Below, piece after piece: positions 35,583 to 46,342 of a DNA stretch of 64,000 bases. Below the pieces are notes generated by a model. That model had not been told where the DNA came from. It saw only the letters and a list, made by a program, of their open reading frames with translations, and ran no database searches. Source of the DNA: Roseovarius sp. TE539 (GTDB lineage Bacteria; Pseudomonadota; Alphaproteobacteria; Rhodobacterales; Rhodobacteraceae); assembly GCF_003298505.1 (NCBI RefSeq), contig NZ_QNGB01000010.1, forward strand, positions 1-64,000, given 5' to 3'. Made by a program: the position numbers and the translations under genes. Position 1 is the stretch's first letter. Each line of letters starts with the position of its first letter.

Positions 35583-35809
35583 GTACGGCCCCCCGAATTG
35601 CCTGACCTAGATTGCTAAGACAGAAAAGATGTTCGGTCCAGCGCCTTGTGCCCGACAAGGCTCTTGACAGGGACATTTTACGACAAATTGTATTGCTGGC
35701 GCGCAATAATCAGCCGCCGCGCAGACAGGTGATATCCGTGGCCGCGCGGCGTGTCAGACTGTTGCGAGCCGGCCGCGCCGGGTGCTTGGAGCGGGCCGGG
35801 AGGGGGGTG

Positions 35810-36928
35810 TCATCCCCTGACCACCTTCTGCGGCGAGATCACGTCGATACCAAGGGCCTTGCCCACGGCGTAGTACGTCAGTTGCCCGGCATGCACGTTC
35901 AACCCTTCCAGAAGGTGCGGATCGTCGGCGCAGGCCTGCCGCCATCCCTTGTCTGCAAGCGCCAGCATGAAGGGCATGGTCGCGTTGCCGAGCGCGATGG
36001 TCGAAGTGCGCGCCACCGCGCCGGGCATGTTGGCGACGCAGTAATGCATGATCTCGTCGACCTCGTAGATCGGGTCCTCGTGCGTGGTGGCACGCGAGGT
36101 CTCGAAGCAGCCACCCTGGTCGATCGCGACATCGACGATGGCAGCGCCGGGCTTCATGGTCGAGAGCTGCGCACGGGTCACCAGTTTGGGCGCGGCCGCG
36201 CCCGGAATCAGGACCGCGCCGATCACCATGTCGGCCTCAGCCACCATGTCGGCGTTGTTGCCGGCGCTGGCATAGGCGGTCTTGAAAAGGCCGCTGAACG
36301 CATCGTCCAGATAACGCATCCGGTCGAGGGATCGGTCCAGGACAGTCACGTCGGCGCCCATGCCGGCCGCGATCCGGGCCGCGTGAGTGCCCACGACACC
36401 GCCGCCGATCACCGCCACGCGCGCCGGTCCGACGCCGGGCACACCCCCCATCAGCACCCCGCGCCCGCCATTGGCCTTCTGCAGGGTCCATGACCCGACC
36501 TGTGGCGCAAGCCGGCCGGCCACCTCGGACATCGGTGCCAGAAGCGGCAGGCCGCCGCGGGCGTCGGTGACCGTTTCGTAGGCGATCGCGGTACAGCCCG
36601 AGGCAAGCAGGTCGCGGGTCTGTTCCGGATCCGGCGCGAGGTGCAGATAGGTGAAGAGAAGCTGCCCCTCCCGCAGCATCTTGCGCTCGCCCGCCTGCGG
36701 TTCCTTGACCTTCACGATCATCTCGGCGCTGGCGAATATCTCTTCGGCACTGTCCGCGATGGACGCGCCGGCGGTGGTGTAATCGGCGTCATCGAAGCCG
36801 GCTCCGGCCCCGGCCCCGGCCTGAACGATGACTTCGTGACCGTGCGATACGGCTTCGCGCGCGGCGTTGGGTGTCAGACCTACGCGGAACTCCTGCGGTT
36901 TGATTTCCGTGGGGCAGCCTATTTTCAT
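35810..36928 (-). CDS. ald: Alanine dehydrogenase
   Basis: The 372-residue NAD-dependent enzyme interconverts L-alanine and pyruvate plus ammonia. Hallmarks are MKIGCPTEIKPQEFRVGLTP at the start, the conserved LFTYLHLAPD and GCTAIAYETV segments, the Rossmann motif VAVIGGGVVGTHAARIAAGMG, and the substrate-site HEDPIYEVDEIMHYCVANMPGAVARTST. The ATG at 36928 is used because GGGAGG lies just upstream and the family N-terminus begins there. An Lrp/AsnC regulator is divergently transcribed, the classic arrangement for alanine-induced control of ald. Confidence 0.96.
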   Translation of the reverse strand: MKIGCPTEIKPQEFRVGLTPNAAREAVSHGHEVIVQAGAGAGAGFDDADYTTAGASIADSAEEIFASAEMIVKVKEPQAGERKMLREGQLLFTYLHLAPDPEQTRDLLASGCTAIAYETVTDARGGLPLLAPMSEVAGRLAPQVGSWTLQKANGGRGVLMGGVPGVGPARVAVIGGGVVGTHAARIAAGMGADVTVLDRSLDRMRYLDDAFSGLFKTAYASAGNNADMVAEADMVIGAVLIPGAAAPKLVTRAQLSTMKPGAAIVDVAIDQGGCFETSRATTHEDPIYEVDEIMHYCVANMPGAVARTSTIALGNATMPFMLALADKGWRQACADDPHLLEGLNVHAGQLTYYAVGKALGIDVISPQKVVRG

Positions 36929-37064
36929 GACGATCCTCCCTGGGTGACTTTTCAAAATCATGGATCAGGAAGCCCGCAATGGGATTGAAATTTCACTCGC
37001 CAATTGCGCGTTTATGTGAATATAATTCGATGTTAACTGCAAATGGCAGGAGGCTCTATCATTT

Positions 37065-37523
37065 ATGTCCCTGGACGCGACAGATCGCAGGCTTCTGACC
37101 GTTCTGCAGCGGCGCGGGCGCATATCGAACGCCGACCTTGCCGACGAGGTGAACCTTTCGGCCAGTGCCTGTCACAGGCGGGTGCAGCGGCTGGAAGCCG
37201 AGGGATATATCCGCGGCTACGTTGCGCTTCTGGATGCGCACAAGATGGGCGTCCCGGCGACCGTGTTCGTCGAGATCACCCTTTCGACCCAGGCTGACGA
37301 CGTTCTGGAGGCATTCGAGAAATCGGTGGCGCGGATCCCTGACGTTCTGGAATGTCACCTGACGGCCGGAACCGCGGACTACATCCTCAAGATCGTGGCC
37401 GAGAATACCGAGGATTTCGCCCGCATCCACCGTCAGTACCTGACACGCCTGCCGGGCGTGGCGCAGATGCAATCCAGCTTCGCGCTGCGCACGGTGTGCA
37501 AGACAACGGCGCTGCCGGTTTGA
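37065..37523 (+). CDS. Lrp/AsnC-family regulator, probable regulator of ald
   Basis: The 152-residue protein has an N-terminal AsnC-type helix-turn-helix (LDATDRRLLTVLQRRGRISNADLADEVNLSASACHRRVQRLEAEG) and a C-terminal RAM/ligand-binding domain ending with VPGVAQM-like LPGVAQMQSSFALRTV. Proteins of this type bind amino acids and assemble as octamers. The divergent position 136 bp from ald suggests it is the alanine-responsive activator of that gene (AldR-like; inference from context). A TATAAT at 37021-37026 on the + strand is a candidate -10 for this gene, though no well-spaced -35 is evident. The ribosome site is GGAGG, about 11 bases before the ATG. Confidence 0.9.
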   Translation: MSLDATDRRLLTVLQRRGRISNADLADEVNLSASACHRRVQRLEAEGYIRGYVALLDAHKMGVPATVFVEITLSTQADDVLEAFEKSVARIPDVLECHLTAGTADYILKIVAENTEDFARIHRQYLTRLPGVAQMQSSFALRTVCKTTALPV

Positions 37524-37531
37524 TACGAAAA

Positions 37532-37555
37532 GGCCCCGGCGAAAACGCCGGGGCC
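37532..37555 (-). terminator. Terminator hairpin between lrp and pnp
   Basis: GGCCCCGGCG (37532-37541), AAAA and CGCCGGGGCC (37546-37555) form a perfect 10-bp stem with a 4-base loop between the convergent lrp-like and pnp genes. On the - strand it is followed by TTTT, so it fits best as the pnp terminator; it may act weakly in the other direction. Confidence 0.82.
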
Positions 37556-37582
37556 CATGCGACATGACGAAACGGGAAGGGC

Positions 37583-39718
<2,136 letters not shown>

Positions 39719-39734
39719 GTATCGTATCCTGTCT

Positions 39735-39766
39735 GGAGGCTCTCCCGGGCGTATCCCGGGTCCTCC
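39735..39766 (-). promoter_or_regulatory. Hairpin in the pnp mRNA leader
   Basis: On the - strand GGAGG and CCTCC (39762-39766 and 39735-39739) enclose CCCGGG-ATACG-CCCGGG (39755-39760 and 39744-39749), giving a stable two-part stem that ends about 8 bases before the AGGA ribosome site of pnp. In enterobacteria a leader hairpin cut by RNase III lets PNPase repress its own mRNA; a similar role here is inference. Confidence 0.5.
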
Positions 39767-40021
39767 GTTTCCATGGCGGCCCCATTGCCGCCGACCCCTT
39801 CATCATCCCATGCGCCGGGGTCTAAGGCGTCACGTTTCAGATGCGCGCGGGATACAGCAGTTCGCCACGGAAGGAAAGCGGGGATGTGCACGCTGCGGCG
39901 GCATGGGCCGGATATCCGCGGTAGGCGCACAGGCAACGGCGGACGCGGCGCTGGTCACCGGATCGCAATCACCGATGTCCCGGCAAAGCGCGCCTGACCG
40001 AAAGCCTTGAAATGAAACACA

Positions 40022-40049
40022 AACGCCCGCCTGTAACAAGGCGGGCGTT
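40022..40049 (-). terminator. Terminator/attenuator hairpin after rpsO
   Basis: An 11-bp perfect inverted repeat, AACGCCCGCCT (40022-40032) and AGGCGGGCGTT (40039-40049), with a 6-base loop lies 19 bp beyond the rpsO stop. On the - strand it is followed by TGTGTTTC rather than a long T run, so termination may be partial. Confidence 0.7.
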
Positions 40050-40068
40050 CAGCTTGGCCGGGGGATCC

Positions 40069-40338
40069 TCAGCGGCGGATGCCGAGACGCTTGATGAGGT
40101 CGCGATAACGGGCCTCGTCCTTGCCCTTGAGATAGTCCAGCAGCTTGCGGCGTTGCGCGACCATCTTGAGCAGGCCACGGCGGCCGTGGTTGTCTTTCTT
40201 GTGGGTCTTGAAGTGCTCGGTCAGGGTGGTGATCCGCGAGGTCAGGATCGCGATCTGCACCTCGGGTGAACCGGTATCGCCTTCCTTGGTGGCGAATTCC
40301 TTGAGAACACGGGCTTTCTCTTCAACGGTAATCGACAT
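40069..40338 (-). CDS. rpsO: 30S ribosomal protein S15
   Basis: This 89-residue primary 16S rRNA-binding protein of the small-subunit platform has typical sequence throughout, including [37 protein letters not shown] and [27 protein letters not shown]. The ATG at 40338 starts the family N-terminus ([12 protein letters not shown]) and is preceded by AAGGAG. The 146-bp gap upstream, to the RTX-type gene, probably holds its promoter. Confidence 0.98.
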   Translation of the reverse strand: MSITVEEKARVLKEFATKEGDTGSPEVQIAILTSRITTLTEHFKTHKKDNHGRRGLLKMVAQRRKLLDYLKGKDEARYRDLIKRLGIRR

Positions 40339-40484
40339 CGGGGTCTCCTTTCGGGTTCGTGTTGCGGGCACAAGCCGGGATGTCGTCCAGCAGGGTCCAT
40401 GGAGAGTGCGCCCGGCACCACCGGACGAAGCGCGCGTATAGGAGATTTCGATCTGAAAGGAAAGAGGCAATCGGACTCTTCGGA

Positions 40485-41657
40485 TCATGCGCCGGAAACG
40501 GCCGGAAGGCTGCTCTGTGCGACGAGGGTGATGTGTCCAAGGCCCAAGCCCGGCGCATCCGCGACCGAGGCGATCCGGGTACCATTGAGCAGGATATGCT
40601 GTCGTGCAGCATCCTCCGAATCCATTTCGAGGGTCAGTTGCGGGTCGGCATCCGCGCTATCGTCGAACAGGACCATGATACCGTCTTCTTCGGCACTGAA
40701 ACCGAGGATTTCGGCCGCATGGCCCGGCGTTATCCAATCCCCGAGTGCAACGGTATCAGCGCCGGTTCCGGGCGTGACGATGTCTTCCTTTCCGGCAAGG
40801 ATCATGTCGTTGCCACCCCCGCCATTGAGGTAGTCGCGCCCGTCGATGTCATCGAGGGCACCGGTGGCCGGATCGTTCAGCAGGCCCGACAGGGCATCGT
40901 CCCCCCATCCCCCGAACAGGTTGTCCTGCCCACCATCACCCGAAAGCGTGTCACTGCCCAAACCGCCATGCAGCGCGTCGTCACCTGACCCGCCGATCAG
41001 GCCGTCATTCCCGGCGCTGCCAACAAGGCTGTCATCGTCCATGCCGCCGTCAAGGCTGTCGTCGCCGTTGTGTCCGAATACCGAGTCAGCGCCTTTGCCG
41101 CCCCAGAGCCGGTCATCACCGTCCTGCCCGTGGACAGTGTCATCACCCGCGTCGCCCCGAACCCTGTCATCACCTTCGCCGCCCCAGAGACGATCACCCC
41201 CGCCACCGCCGCGCACATTGTCGTCACCGGCATATCCATTGACGAGATCAACACCCGGCGCACCGGTTATCGTGTCGGCGTTGTCCGTGCCCGCTGAGAT
41301 CGTCTCGTCCGGGTCATCGCTGTCTTCGGAGGCATCGGGAACAGCCTGCACTGTGGTCAAGCCGGGCAATTCAGTCTCATCCGGCTGTGTCTCCGCGGCG
41401 GGTGTGGCGCGGTCCTCCGGGCCGATGTCAGGCGGTGCGTCTTCTGCCGTGTTGCCGTCGGCATCATCACAGTCTGATGCCTCCCCGGTTGCAAAATCCA
41501 TGACACTATCGCCAGAGTTCTCGTCCACGGTATCGGACGACTCCTCATTGGTGGTCTCTTCTCCGGGCTCGTCCTCGTCATCGGGTTCGGACATTCCGAA
41601 AAAAGCGCCCGCACCTATGGCGGCCATTCCCATCAGGCCTGCAAGGAAACCCATCAT
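40485..41657 (-). CDS. RTX-type calcium-binding repeat protein
   Basis: The 390-residue acidic protein begins with a hydrophobic glycine-rich segment (about 2-22, [20 protein letters not shown]) and a strongly acidic Asp/Glu-rich stretch (about 25-130). A block of roughly fifteen GGxGxDxxx nonapeptides follows, such as [15 protein letters not shown], which fold into Ca2+-binding parallel beta-rolls. The C-terminal part ([20 protein letters not shown]) resembles the end region of Rhodobacterales RTX proteins. It is probably exported, but its function cannot be read from repeats. It lies between DUF5665 and rpsO. Tandem ATGs occur at 41657 and 41654 after GAAGG. The long open frame antisense to it is a by-product of the repeat codons. 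Confidence 0.85.
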   Translation of the reverse strand: MMGFLAGLMGMAAIGAGAFFGMSEPDDEDEPGEETTNEESSDTVDENSGDSVMDFATGEASDCDDADGNTAEDAPPDIGPEDRATPAAETQPDETELPGLTTVQAVPDASEDSDDPDETISAGTDNADTITGAPGVDLVNGYAGDDNVRGGGGGDRLWGGEGDDRVRGDAGDDTVHGQDGDDRLWGGKGADSVFGHNGDDSLDGGMDDDSLVGSAGNDGLIGGSGDDALHGGLGSDTLSGDGGQDNLFGGWGDDALSGLLNDPATGALDDIDGRDYLNGGGGNDMILAGKEDIVTPGTGADTVALGDWITPGHAAEILGFSAEEDGIMVLFDDSADADPQLTLEMDSEDAARQHILLNGTRIASVADAPGLGLGHITLVAQSSLPAVSGA

Positions 41658-41762
41658 CACCTTCGTTCCACACCAAGACCCCCAAGGCAGGGTGGGTGAA
41701 GCGGTCCGATTAATCAATGAAAGCCGCGCCAAGTGGTTAATATGGCGTCATTCCTCGGCGTG

Positions 41763-42074
41763 TCACTCGGGGTCGCGGGTTGTTTCGATCTGGTCCACGA
41801 GTTGCCCCAGCCAGTCACCGACAATGGGAATGAACTCGAACTGCGACAACCACCAGACGACGATCGAGACAAGGACCGTCGCCCCGACGACAGAGCCCAG
41901 TCCGAAGGCGAGCCCGCGCAGGAACTGGAACATGACCAGCCGCCAGAGCGAATTGTGGATTCTCACGAAACGGTGGCGGTTCAGTGTTTGAAGCTCGTCC
42001 GCCAGGCGGGCGAAATCCGTCTTGGTGTCTTCATCGTTCACTCCGCCTGGTCGAGGGGTGGTGTCAGCAGCCAT
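41763..42074 (-). CDS. DUF5665-type small membrane protein
   Basis: The 103-residue protein has a charged N-terminal region with DFARLADELQTLNRHRFVRIHNS and one long hydrophobic segment (FQFLRGLAFGLGSVVGATVLVSIVVWWL, about 50-80). A short C-terminal helix VGDWLGQLVDQIE follows. This matches the DUF5665 family common in alphaproteobacteria, of unknown function. The ATG at 42074 follows AAGGAG. It lies inside the end of the DUF1643 gene (37-bp overlap), implying translational coupling. The longer upstream reading would add unrelated residues. Confidence 0.75.
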   Translation of the reverse strand: MAADTTPRPGGVNDEDTKTDFARLADELQTLNRHRFVRIHNSLWRLVMFQFLRGLAFGLGSVVGATVLVSIVVWWLSQFEFIPIVGDWLGQLVDQIETTRDPE

Positions 42075-42571
42075 GGCTCGGGCTCCTTGCTGTAAGCGAT
42101 ATAGAGCGGATGACGCGGATGCCCGGCCTGTGTCAGGCCAAGATGATGGACCGGGCGCCCCGTGCGGCGCAGCAGATCGCGGACACGGGCGCCACGGTTC
42201 AGATGCGCTCCGTGAGCTCCCCATGCAGCGATGATCCGGTCCGCCCACGCGCAGCTTTCTTCGATGGCGTGATCGTTCTCGGGGCCGACAGGATCGGGAA
42301 CGGCACGCATCTTCCCGGGATCTGTTTCACGCCACGCGAATATGTTGGTCACCCGGAAAGCACCGAAACCCAGGGTCCGTGCACGCCGTTCGCAGCGTTC
42401 GACGGTGGGATCGTTCTGAACCTCGGTCGCGGTGGAGGGATTGAGCATGATGAAAAGCGCCCGCTGCCCGCAGGTGTCCCATGTCCGGGTCAGCAGATAG
42501 CGGTATTTCTCGCAATCCGAATAGACAGCGCTGGATTCGGCATCGCCCTTGCTGTGGTTGCGCGTGATCAT
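42038..42571 (-). CDS. DUF1643 domain-containing protein
   Basis: The 177-residue cytoplasmic protein has the DUF1643 pattern: YRYLLTRTWD near the start, the highly conserved LFIMLNPSTATEVQNDPTVERC, VTNIFAWRETDP, and a late GHPRHPLYI motif. No function is established for the family; the conserved Asn, Thr and Asp suggest nucleotide or nucleic-acid binding, but that is speculative. It lies 39 bp after truB on the same strand and overlaps the DUF5665 gene. Confidence 0.85.
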   Translation of the reverse strand: MITRNHSKGDAESSAVYSDCEKYRYLLTRTWDTCGQRALFIMLNPSTATEVQNDPTVERCERRARTLGFGAFRVTNIFAWRETDPGKMRAVPDPVGPENDHAIEESCAWADRIIAAWGAHGAHLNRGARVRDLLRRTGRPVHHLGLTQAGHPRHPLYIAYSKEPEPWLLTPPLDQAE

Positions 42572-42610
42572 GACATTCTTGTGCCGGGCAGAGCGGCGGG
42601 ATTCAAGGCA

Positions 42611-43519
42611 TCAACGCGGGTTGAAGACGCGCGTCGGATGCAACTCTCCGCCGCGGTAGCGGCCAACGGCGATGGCGCTTCCGTTTTCCGAGGCCCAGGC
42701 CTCTTCTCCGTAGTCCAGGTCACGCGCGATCACCGGTGCCGGGTTGCCGTTTCGCAGCCTCGCCACGGACCCCGATGCGCAGCCCACTTCGGGAAGGTCC
42801 GCCAACCCGTCCTCGAGGGGACGCAGGTGGGACTCGAGCTCGGGATCGCCGGCGAGCCTTTCGACCTCGTCGAACGCCAGCGCCTCGGAGGCATCGAACG
42901 GTCCGGACCAGATCCTGCGCAATGTCGTGACGTGGCCGTGACAGCCGAGTGCGGCGCCAAGATCCCGGGCTATGGCCCGCACATACCCGCCTTTGCCACA
43001 CGTCATTTCCAGCGTGACATGATCGTTGTCGGTGCGATCGGTCATCACCAGTTCCCGAACCCAGAGGGGACGGGCGGCGATTTCCATCTGCTCACCCTCT
43101 CGTGCCAGCTTGTACGCGCGTTCGCCGTCGATCTTGACCGCCGAGTATTGTGGCGGCACCTGAAGGATGTCCCCGACGAACGCGTTGAGCGCCTCCTTTA
43201 TCTCGGCGTCCCCGGGGCGCACGTCGCTTGCGGCGATCACGTCTCCCGCAGCGTCGTCCGTATTGGTGGCCTGGCCCAGCCGGACGGTGAAACTGTATGC
43301 CTTGAGCGCGTCGGTGATGTAGGGAACCGTCTTTGTCGCTTCACCGAGGGCAATGGCCAGAACGCCGGTTGCCTCGGGGTCCAGCGTACCGGCATGTCCG
43401 GCTTTCCTGGCTTGAAGCGCCCAGCGTACCTTGTTCACGACGGAGGTCGATGTGAGGCCGGCGGGCTTGTCCACGACCAGCCAGCCCGAGATGTCGCGCC
43501 CTTTGCGTCTGCGTGCCAT
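42611..43519 (-). CDS. truB: tRNA pseudouridine(55) synthase
   Basis: The 302-residue enzyme isomerises U55 in the T-loop of tRNAs. Motifs: [21 protein letters not shown], the catalytic Asp in [16 protein letters not shown], the [28 protein letters not shown] block, and a C-terminal PUA-like region. It belongs to the rbfA-truB-rpsO-pnp group. In this genome other genes are interposed on both sides. Confidence 0.97.
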   Translation of the reverse strand: MARRRKGRDISGWLVVDKPAGLTSTSVVNKVRWALQARKAGHAGTLDPEATGVLAIALGEATKTVPYITDALKAYSFTVRLGQATNTDDAAGDVIAASDVRPGDAEIKEALNAFVGDILQVPPQYSAVKIDGERAYKLAREGEQMEIAARPLWVRELVMTDRTDNDHVTLEMTCGKGGYVRAIARDLGAALGCHGHVTTLRRIWSGPFDASEALAFDEVERLAGDPELESHLRPLEDGLADLPEVGCASGSVARLRNGNPAPVIARDLDYGEEAWASENGSAIAVGRYRGGELHPTRVFNPR

Positions 43520-43574
43520 GCAGTCCTCCAGTGTGCTGCCGAAGCGCGGGAGGTAGCGAAAGGTCGCGGTGTCG

Positions 43575-44357
43575 TCAATCCGGTGCTGTCTGATCGTCCG
43601 CCGGCACCACGGTGCCGAGAATCGGCCCCATCGGAAAACCCCCGTCGTGCCGGTTCAGGCCGGGGGCGTGGAGCCGCGAGATGTTGCCATCAAGATAGAG
43701 CGCCTGCGGAAGGTCCAGAACATCGCGGAAGAGGGTCGCGAAATCATGGAAATTTACAGGCGTTTCGGAAATGGCAAGGACCACGCGGCGCCCGTCTTCG
43801 GAACTGCCCAGACCGTTGCGAATGAAACGGCTGTCACTCTCGCGCAGGAAACGCGGGTGCAACGCCCCGTCGATCACCAGCATCGGGCCGGATTGGGTGG
43901 CATGGCGGCAGGCCGGGCGTTCGCGCGCAAAACGACGGGTCTCCATCACGTCGGCCCGGCCCTTGCGGATGCAGAAGACACCGTTGGGCAGCAGGCCGAA
44001 ATTGCCCGGCCCCGCCGTTTCGACCAGCCCGGCGATCTTGCGACCGTCCTCGATGTAAAGACCAACAGGACGCCTGTCGGGATGATACATCCCGGCGTTC
44101 ATGGCAACGCCAAGCCGATGGCCACTTCTGGCGAGCATCCGGTCCACGTTGTCGAAACTGCCCAGGGGCTGTCCGGTTTCGGGGTCGCGTAGAAAAAGCC
44201 GCAGATCGGACTGTGCCGCGTCGACCTCGCAGACCGTGAAGGTCGATCCTGCGTGATCCATGCCCCGGCATTCCGCGGCTTGCACTGCGCCGGCTTCGGC
44301 GCATAACGCAATCAATGCGCCCAGAAGCGCCCTAATCGTCGAGGTCGCGGCGCACAT
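43575..44357 (-). CDS. Phosphodiester glycosidase family protein (NAGPA-like), exported
   Basis: The protein has about 260 residues with a signal peptide ([21 protein letters not shown]). The domain contains [52 protein letters not shown] and [14 protein letters not shown], which match the fold of the mammalian 'uncovering enzyme' and bacterial YbfB-like phosphodiester glycosidases. It presumably hydrolyses a glycosyl phosphodiester in the periplasm. The ATG at 44357 is chosen because it places the signal peptide at the start, and it overlaps the rbfA stop by 26 bp. truB begins 56 bp downstream. Confidence 0.82.
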   Translation of the reverse strand: MCAATSTIRALLGALIALCAEAGAVQAAECRGMDHAGSTFTVCEVDAAQSDLRLFLRDPETGQPLGSFDNVDRMLARSGHRLGVAMNAGMYHPDRRPVGLYIEDGRKIAGLVETAGPGNFGLLPNGVFCIRKGRADVMETRRFARERPACRHATQSGPMLVIDGALHPRFLRESDSRFIRNGLGSSEDGRRVVLAISETPVNFHDFATLFRDVLDLPQALYLDGNISRLHAPGLNRHDGGFPMGPILGTVVPADDQTAPD

Positions 44358-44727
44358 CGTCCTGATCCAGAAGCCGGCGTGTATCGTCCATGCGGTCAAA
44401 GGTCCGGTCAAGGCGGAATCGCAGGTCCGGTACGAACTTGAGCGACAGCTTGCGCCCGATCAACCGGCGCAGTTCCCCCTTGTTGCGGGCCAGCAGGCCA
44501 ACGAGATCCTCGGCCCCCTCACCGCCAAGCGGCAGGACATAGGCCGTTGCCACCTTCAGATCGGGGGAGGTACGCACTTCGCCGACAGTGACCGAAATAC
44601 GGTTGAGCTCGGGGTCGTGGATGTCGTCCCGCACGAGGATTTCCGACAGCGTCCGCCGGATCAGCTCGCCGACGCGAAGCTGGCGTTGCGACGGTCCGCG
44701 CCCGGCTTGGGAATTGTTCCTGCTCAT
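44332..44727 (-). CDS. rbfA: 30S ribosome-binding factor
   Basis: This 131-residue KH-like protein is needed for late 30S maturation and 16S 5'-end processing, and for cold adaptation. Features: [17 protein letters not shown], the [21 protein letters not shown] strand and the [16 protein letters not shown] motif near the end. It is divergent from dapB across an 87-bp gap and heads the rbfA to pnp run on the - strand, as part of the conserved translation-factor cluster (infB is not seen here). Confidence 0.96.
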   Translation of the reverse strand: MSRNNSQAGRGPSQRQLRVGELIRRTLSEILVRDDIHDPELNRISVTVGEVRTSPDLKVATAYVLPLGGEGAEDLVGLLARNKGELRRLIGRKLSLKFVPDLRFRLDRTFDRMDDTRRLLDQDDVRRDLDD

Positions 44728-44814
44728 GAAGGTGCATCTAAGGCTTCAGGCAAGTTTTGCCAAGCGCCGATGCGCACGCTAAGGAAGGCGCGGATGGCAA
44801 GGGAGAAGCAACTG

Positions 44815-45633
44815 ATGACGGATTTGCCGGGATTCGTGGTAACGGGTGTCTCGGGGCGCATGGGCCGGATGCTTGTGCAGGAGATCACCCATGGCGACCG
44901 CGCGATGCTTGCAGGCGCGGTAGAGCGTCCCGGACATGACTGGATCGGTCAGGATCTGGGCGAAGCGATGGGTGGCCCGCCGCTTGGCGTGGCGGTCACC
45001 GACGATCCGCTGGAGGCATTCGCCCGGGCTGAGGGAATCATTGATTTCACGTCCCCGGCGGCGACTGTCGAATTCGCAGGTCTGGCGGCGCAGGCACGGA
45101 TAGTTCACGTGATCGGCACGACCGGCATGTCCGGGGAAGACCTTGCGGCGGTCACGGCGGCGGCACGTCATGCTGTCATCGTCCGGGCCGGCAACATGAG
45201 TCTCGGGGTCAACCTGCTGACGCAGCTGACCCGGAAGGTCGCCGCCGCCCTGGACGAGGATTATGACATCGAGATCACAGAAGCGCATCACAACCAGAAG
45301 GTCGATGCGCCCTCGGGCACCGCGCTCATGCTGGGGCAAGCGGCGGCTGACGGGCGGGGAGTGGCGCTGGAGTCCGTGTCGGACCGGGGGCGCGACGGCA
45401 TGACCGGCAAACGCGAACGCGGCCATATCGGGTTCTCGGCCATTCGCGGTGGAGATATCGTTGGTGAACATGACGTGATGTTCGCGGCGGCCGGAGAACG
45501 GATTGTCCTGCGTCATGTCGCCAGTGACCGGAAAGTATTTGCCCGCGGCGCAGTCAAGGCGGCCTTGTGGGGACGGGGACGCAAGCCGGGTGAATACGAC
45601 ATGCTGGATGTCCTCGGTTTGACCGAAGAGTGA
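44815..45633 (+). CDS. dapB: 4-hydroxy-tetrahydrodipicolinate reductase
   Basis: The 272-residue enzyme is the second dedicated step of lysine and diaminopimelate synthesis. It has a Rossmann motif [16 protein letters not shown] at the N-terminus, IDFTSP, GTTGMS and the active-site [22 protein letters not shown], with the [20 protein letters not shown] dimerisation segment. The ATG at 44815 follows GGGAG; a long upstream frame extends over rbfA in antisense and is not credible. The product also feeds peptidoglycan synthesis. Confidence 0.96.
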   Translation: MTDLPGFVVTGVSGRMGRMLVQEITHGDRAMLAGAVERPGHDWIGQDLGEAMGGPPLGVAVTDDPLEAFARAEGIIDFTSPAATVEFAGLAAQARIVHVIGTTGMSGEDLAAVTAAARHAVIVRAGNMSLGVNLLTQLTRKVAAALDEDYDIEITEAHHNQKVDAPSGTALMLGQAAADGRGVALESVSDRGRDGMTGKRERGHIGFSAIRGGDIVGEHDVMFAAAGERIVLRHVASDRKVFARGAVKAALWGRGRKPGEYDMLDVLGLTEE

Positions 45634-45684
45634 TCCGGTTCTGTCGACGGTGCGTACCCACCCAAAGCACCGGAGGGTCACGCG

Positions 45685-46038
45685 ATGCGAACCGTCACTG
45701 CCACTATCATTGCCCTGCTCATTACCACGCCGGCCTCCGCTGAAGGATTTTCAACCGTGCGTGAAAGGCAGGGGTTCGTTTCGATCATCGACGGGCGCGA
45801 CCTGACGCGCTTCGGCATCAAGCTCAAGGTAACACCGGAAGGGGCCATTCGCGGGCGGGCATTCGGGCGCGACGTGCGCGGCGCCTGGCAATGGCGGTCG
45901 GGGTATTTCTGTCGGTCGCTCTACTGGGGGAGCCTTGACCTGGGACCGAATTGTCAGGCGGTCAAGGTTGACGGGGGCACCATCCGCTTCATCTCCGACC
46001 GGGGCGACGGCGATCACGCCGACCTGAACCTCCGCTGA
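45685..46038 (+). CDS. Small periplasmic protein of unknown function
   Basis: The protein has 117 residues with a signal peptide (about 1-19, ending PASAEG). The remainder has a recurring Rhodobacterales pattern: DGRDLTRFGIKLKVTPEG, GRAFGRDVRGAWQWRSGYFCRSLYWG, LGPNCQAVKVDG and RFISDRGDGD, with two cysteines that could form a disulphide. Homologues are sometimes misnamed dihydrodipicolinate reductase, apparently because they follow dapB, as here (51 bp). No enzymatic motif is visible. Function unknown. Confidence 0.78.
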   Translation: MRTVTATIIALLITTPASAEGFSTVRERQGFVSIIDGRDLTRFGIKLKVTPEGAIRGRAFGRDVRGAWQWRSGYFCRSLYWGSLDLGPNCQAVKVDGGTIRFISDRGDGDHADLNLR

Positions 46039-46099
46039 GCGGCAGGACAAAGATTTCCGCGGGTCCGGCCATGACCGGGTGGAGACCTGCACAGTGCCG

Positions 46100-46276
46100 T
46101 CAGAAATCGATTGCCAATCCCTTGTTTTCCCAATCACCGTATCGAACCGGTTCGAGCCCCTTGCGACCGCCCAATTCGGTCGGCAAGTCGGGATCGGGGT
46201 TGTTCCGGCGGCGTTCCTCGGCCTCGGCGAGGGCGCGCAGGGCTTCGGCAGGGAGCTGTCGGGTTTCGTCGGTCAT
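46100..46276 (-). CDS. DUF1674 protein, SDHAF4-like succinate dehydrogenase assembly factor
   Basis: The 58-residue protein has an Ala/Glu/Arg-rich helix (LPAEALRALAEAEERRR) and the C-terminal consensus ELGGRKGLEPVRYGDWENKGLAIDF. This is diagnostic of DUF1674/SDHAF4, which in mitochondria and alphaproteobacteria helps flavinated SdhA assemble with SdhB. The ATG at 46276 follows GAAGGA. It is divergent from rsmB and convergent with the small periplasmic gene. Confidence 0.85.
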   Translation of the reverse strand: MTDETRQLPAEALRALAEAEERRRNNPDPDLPTELGGRKGLEPVRYGDWENKGLAIDF

Positions 46277-46342
46277 GAACAGGGTTCCTTCGTTCCTGCC
46301 GTGTTGATATACGCCTCGTCTGTTCCCGAGCAAGGACGATCA

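Larger units (their letters stand above)
39719..40068. other. 350-bp rpsO-pnp spacer without a recognisable gene
   Basis: No convincing coding region is seen in either direction. The spacer contains, on the - strand in order, the rpsO terminator-like hairpin (40022-40049), an inverted repeat GACCCC/GGGGTC (39793-39798 and 39817-39822), and the leader hairpin just before pnp (39735-39766). It probably carries the pnp promoter and 5' leader. Confidence 0.6.

Noticed and set aside
35583..35809. Promoter of the peptide permease operon
   Set aside because: The region probably contains it, but several AT-rich hexamers are equally likely and none has a well-spaced partner.
40846..41991. 381-codon Ser/Pro-rich + strand frame
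   Set aside because: It is the antisense of the GGxGxD repeat codons of the RTX gene; the Ser/Pro repeats simply mirror the Gly/Asp codons.
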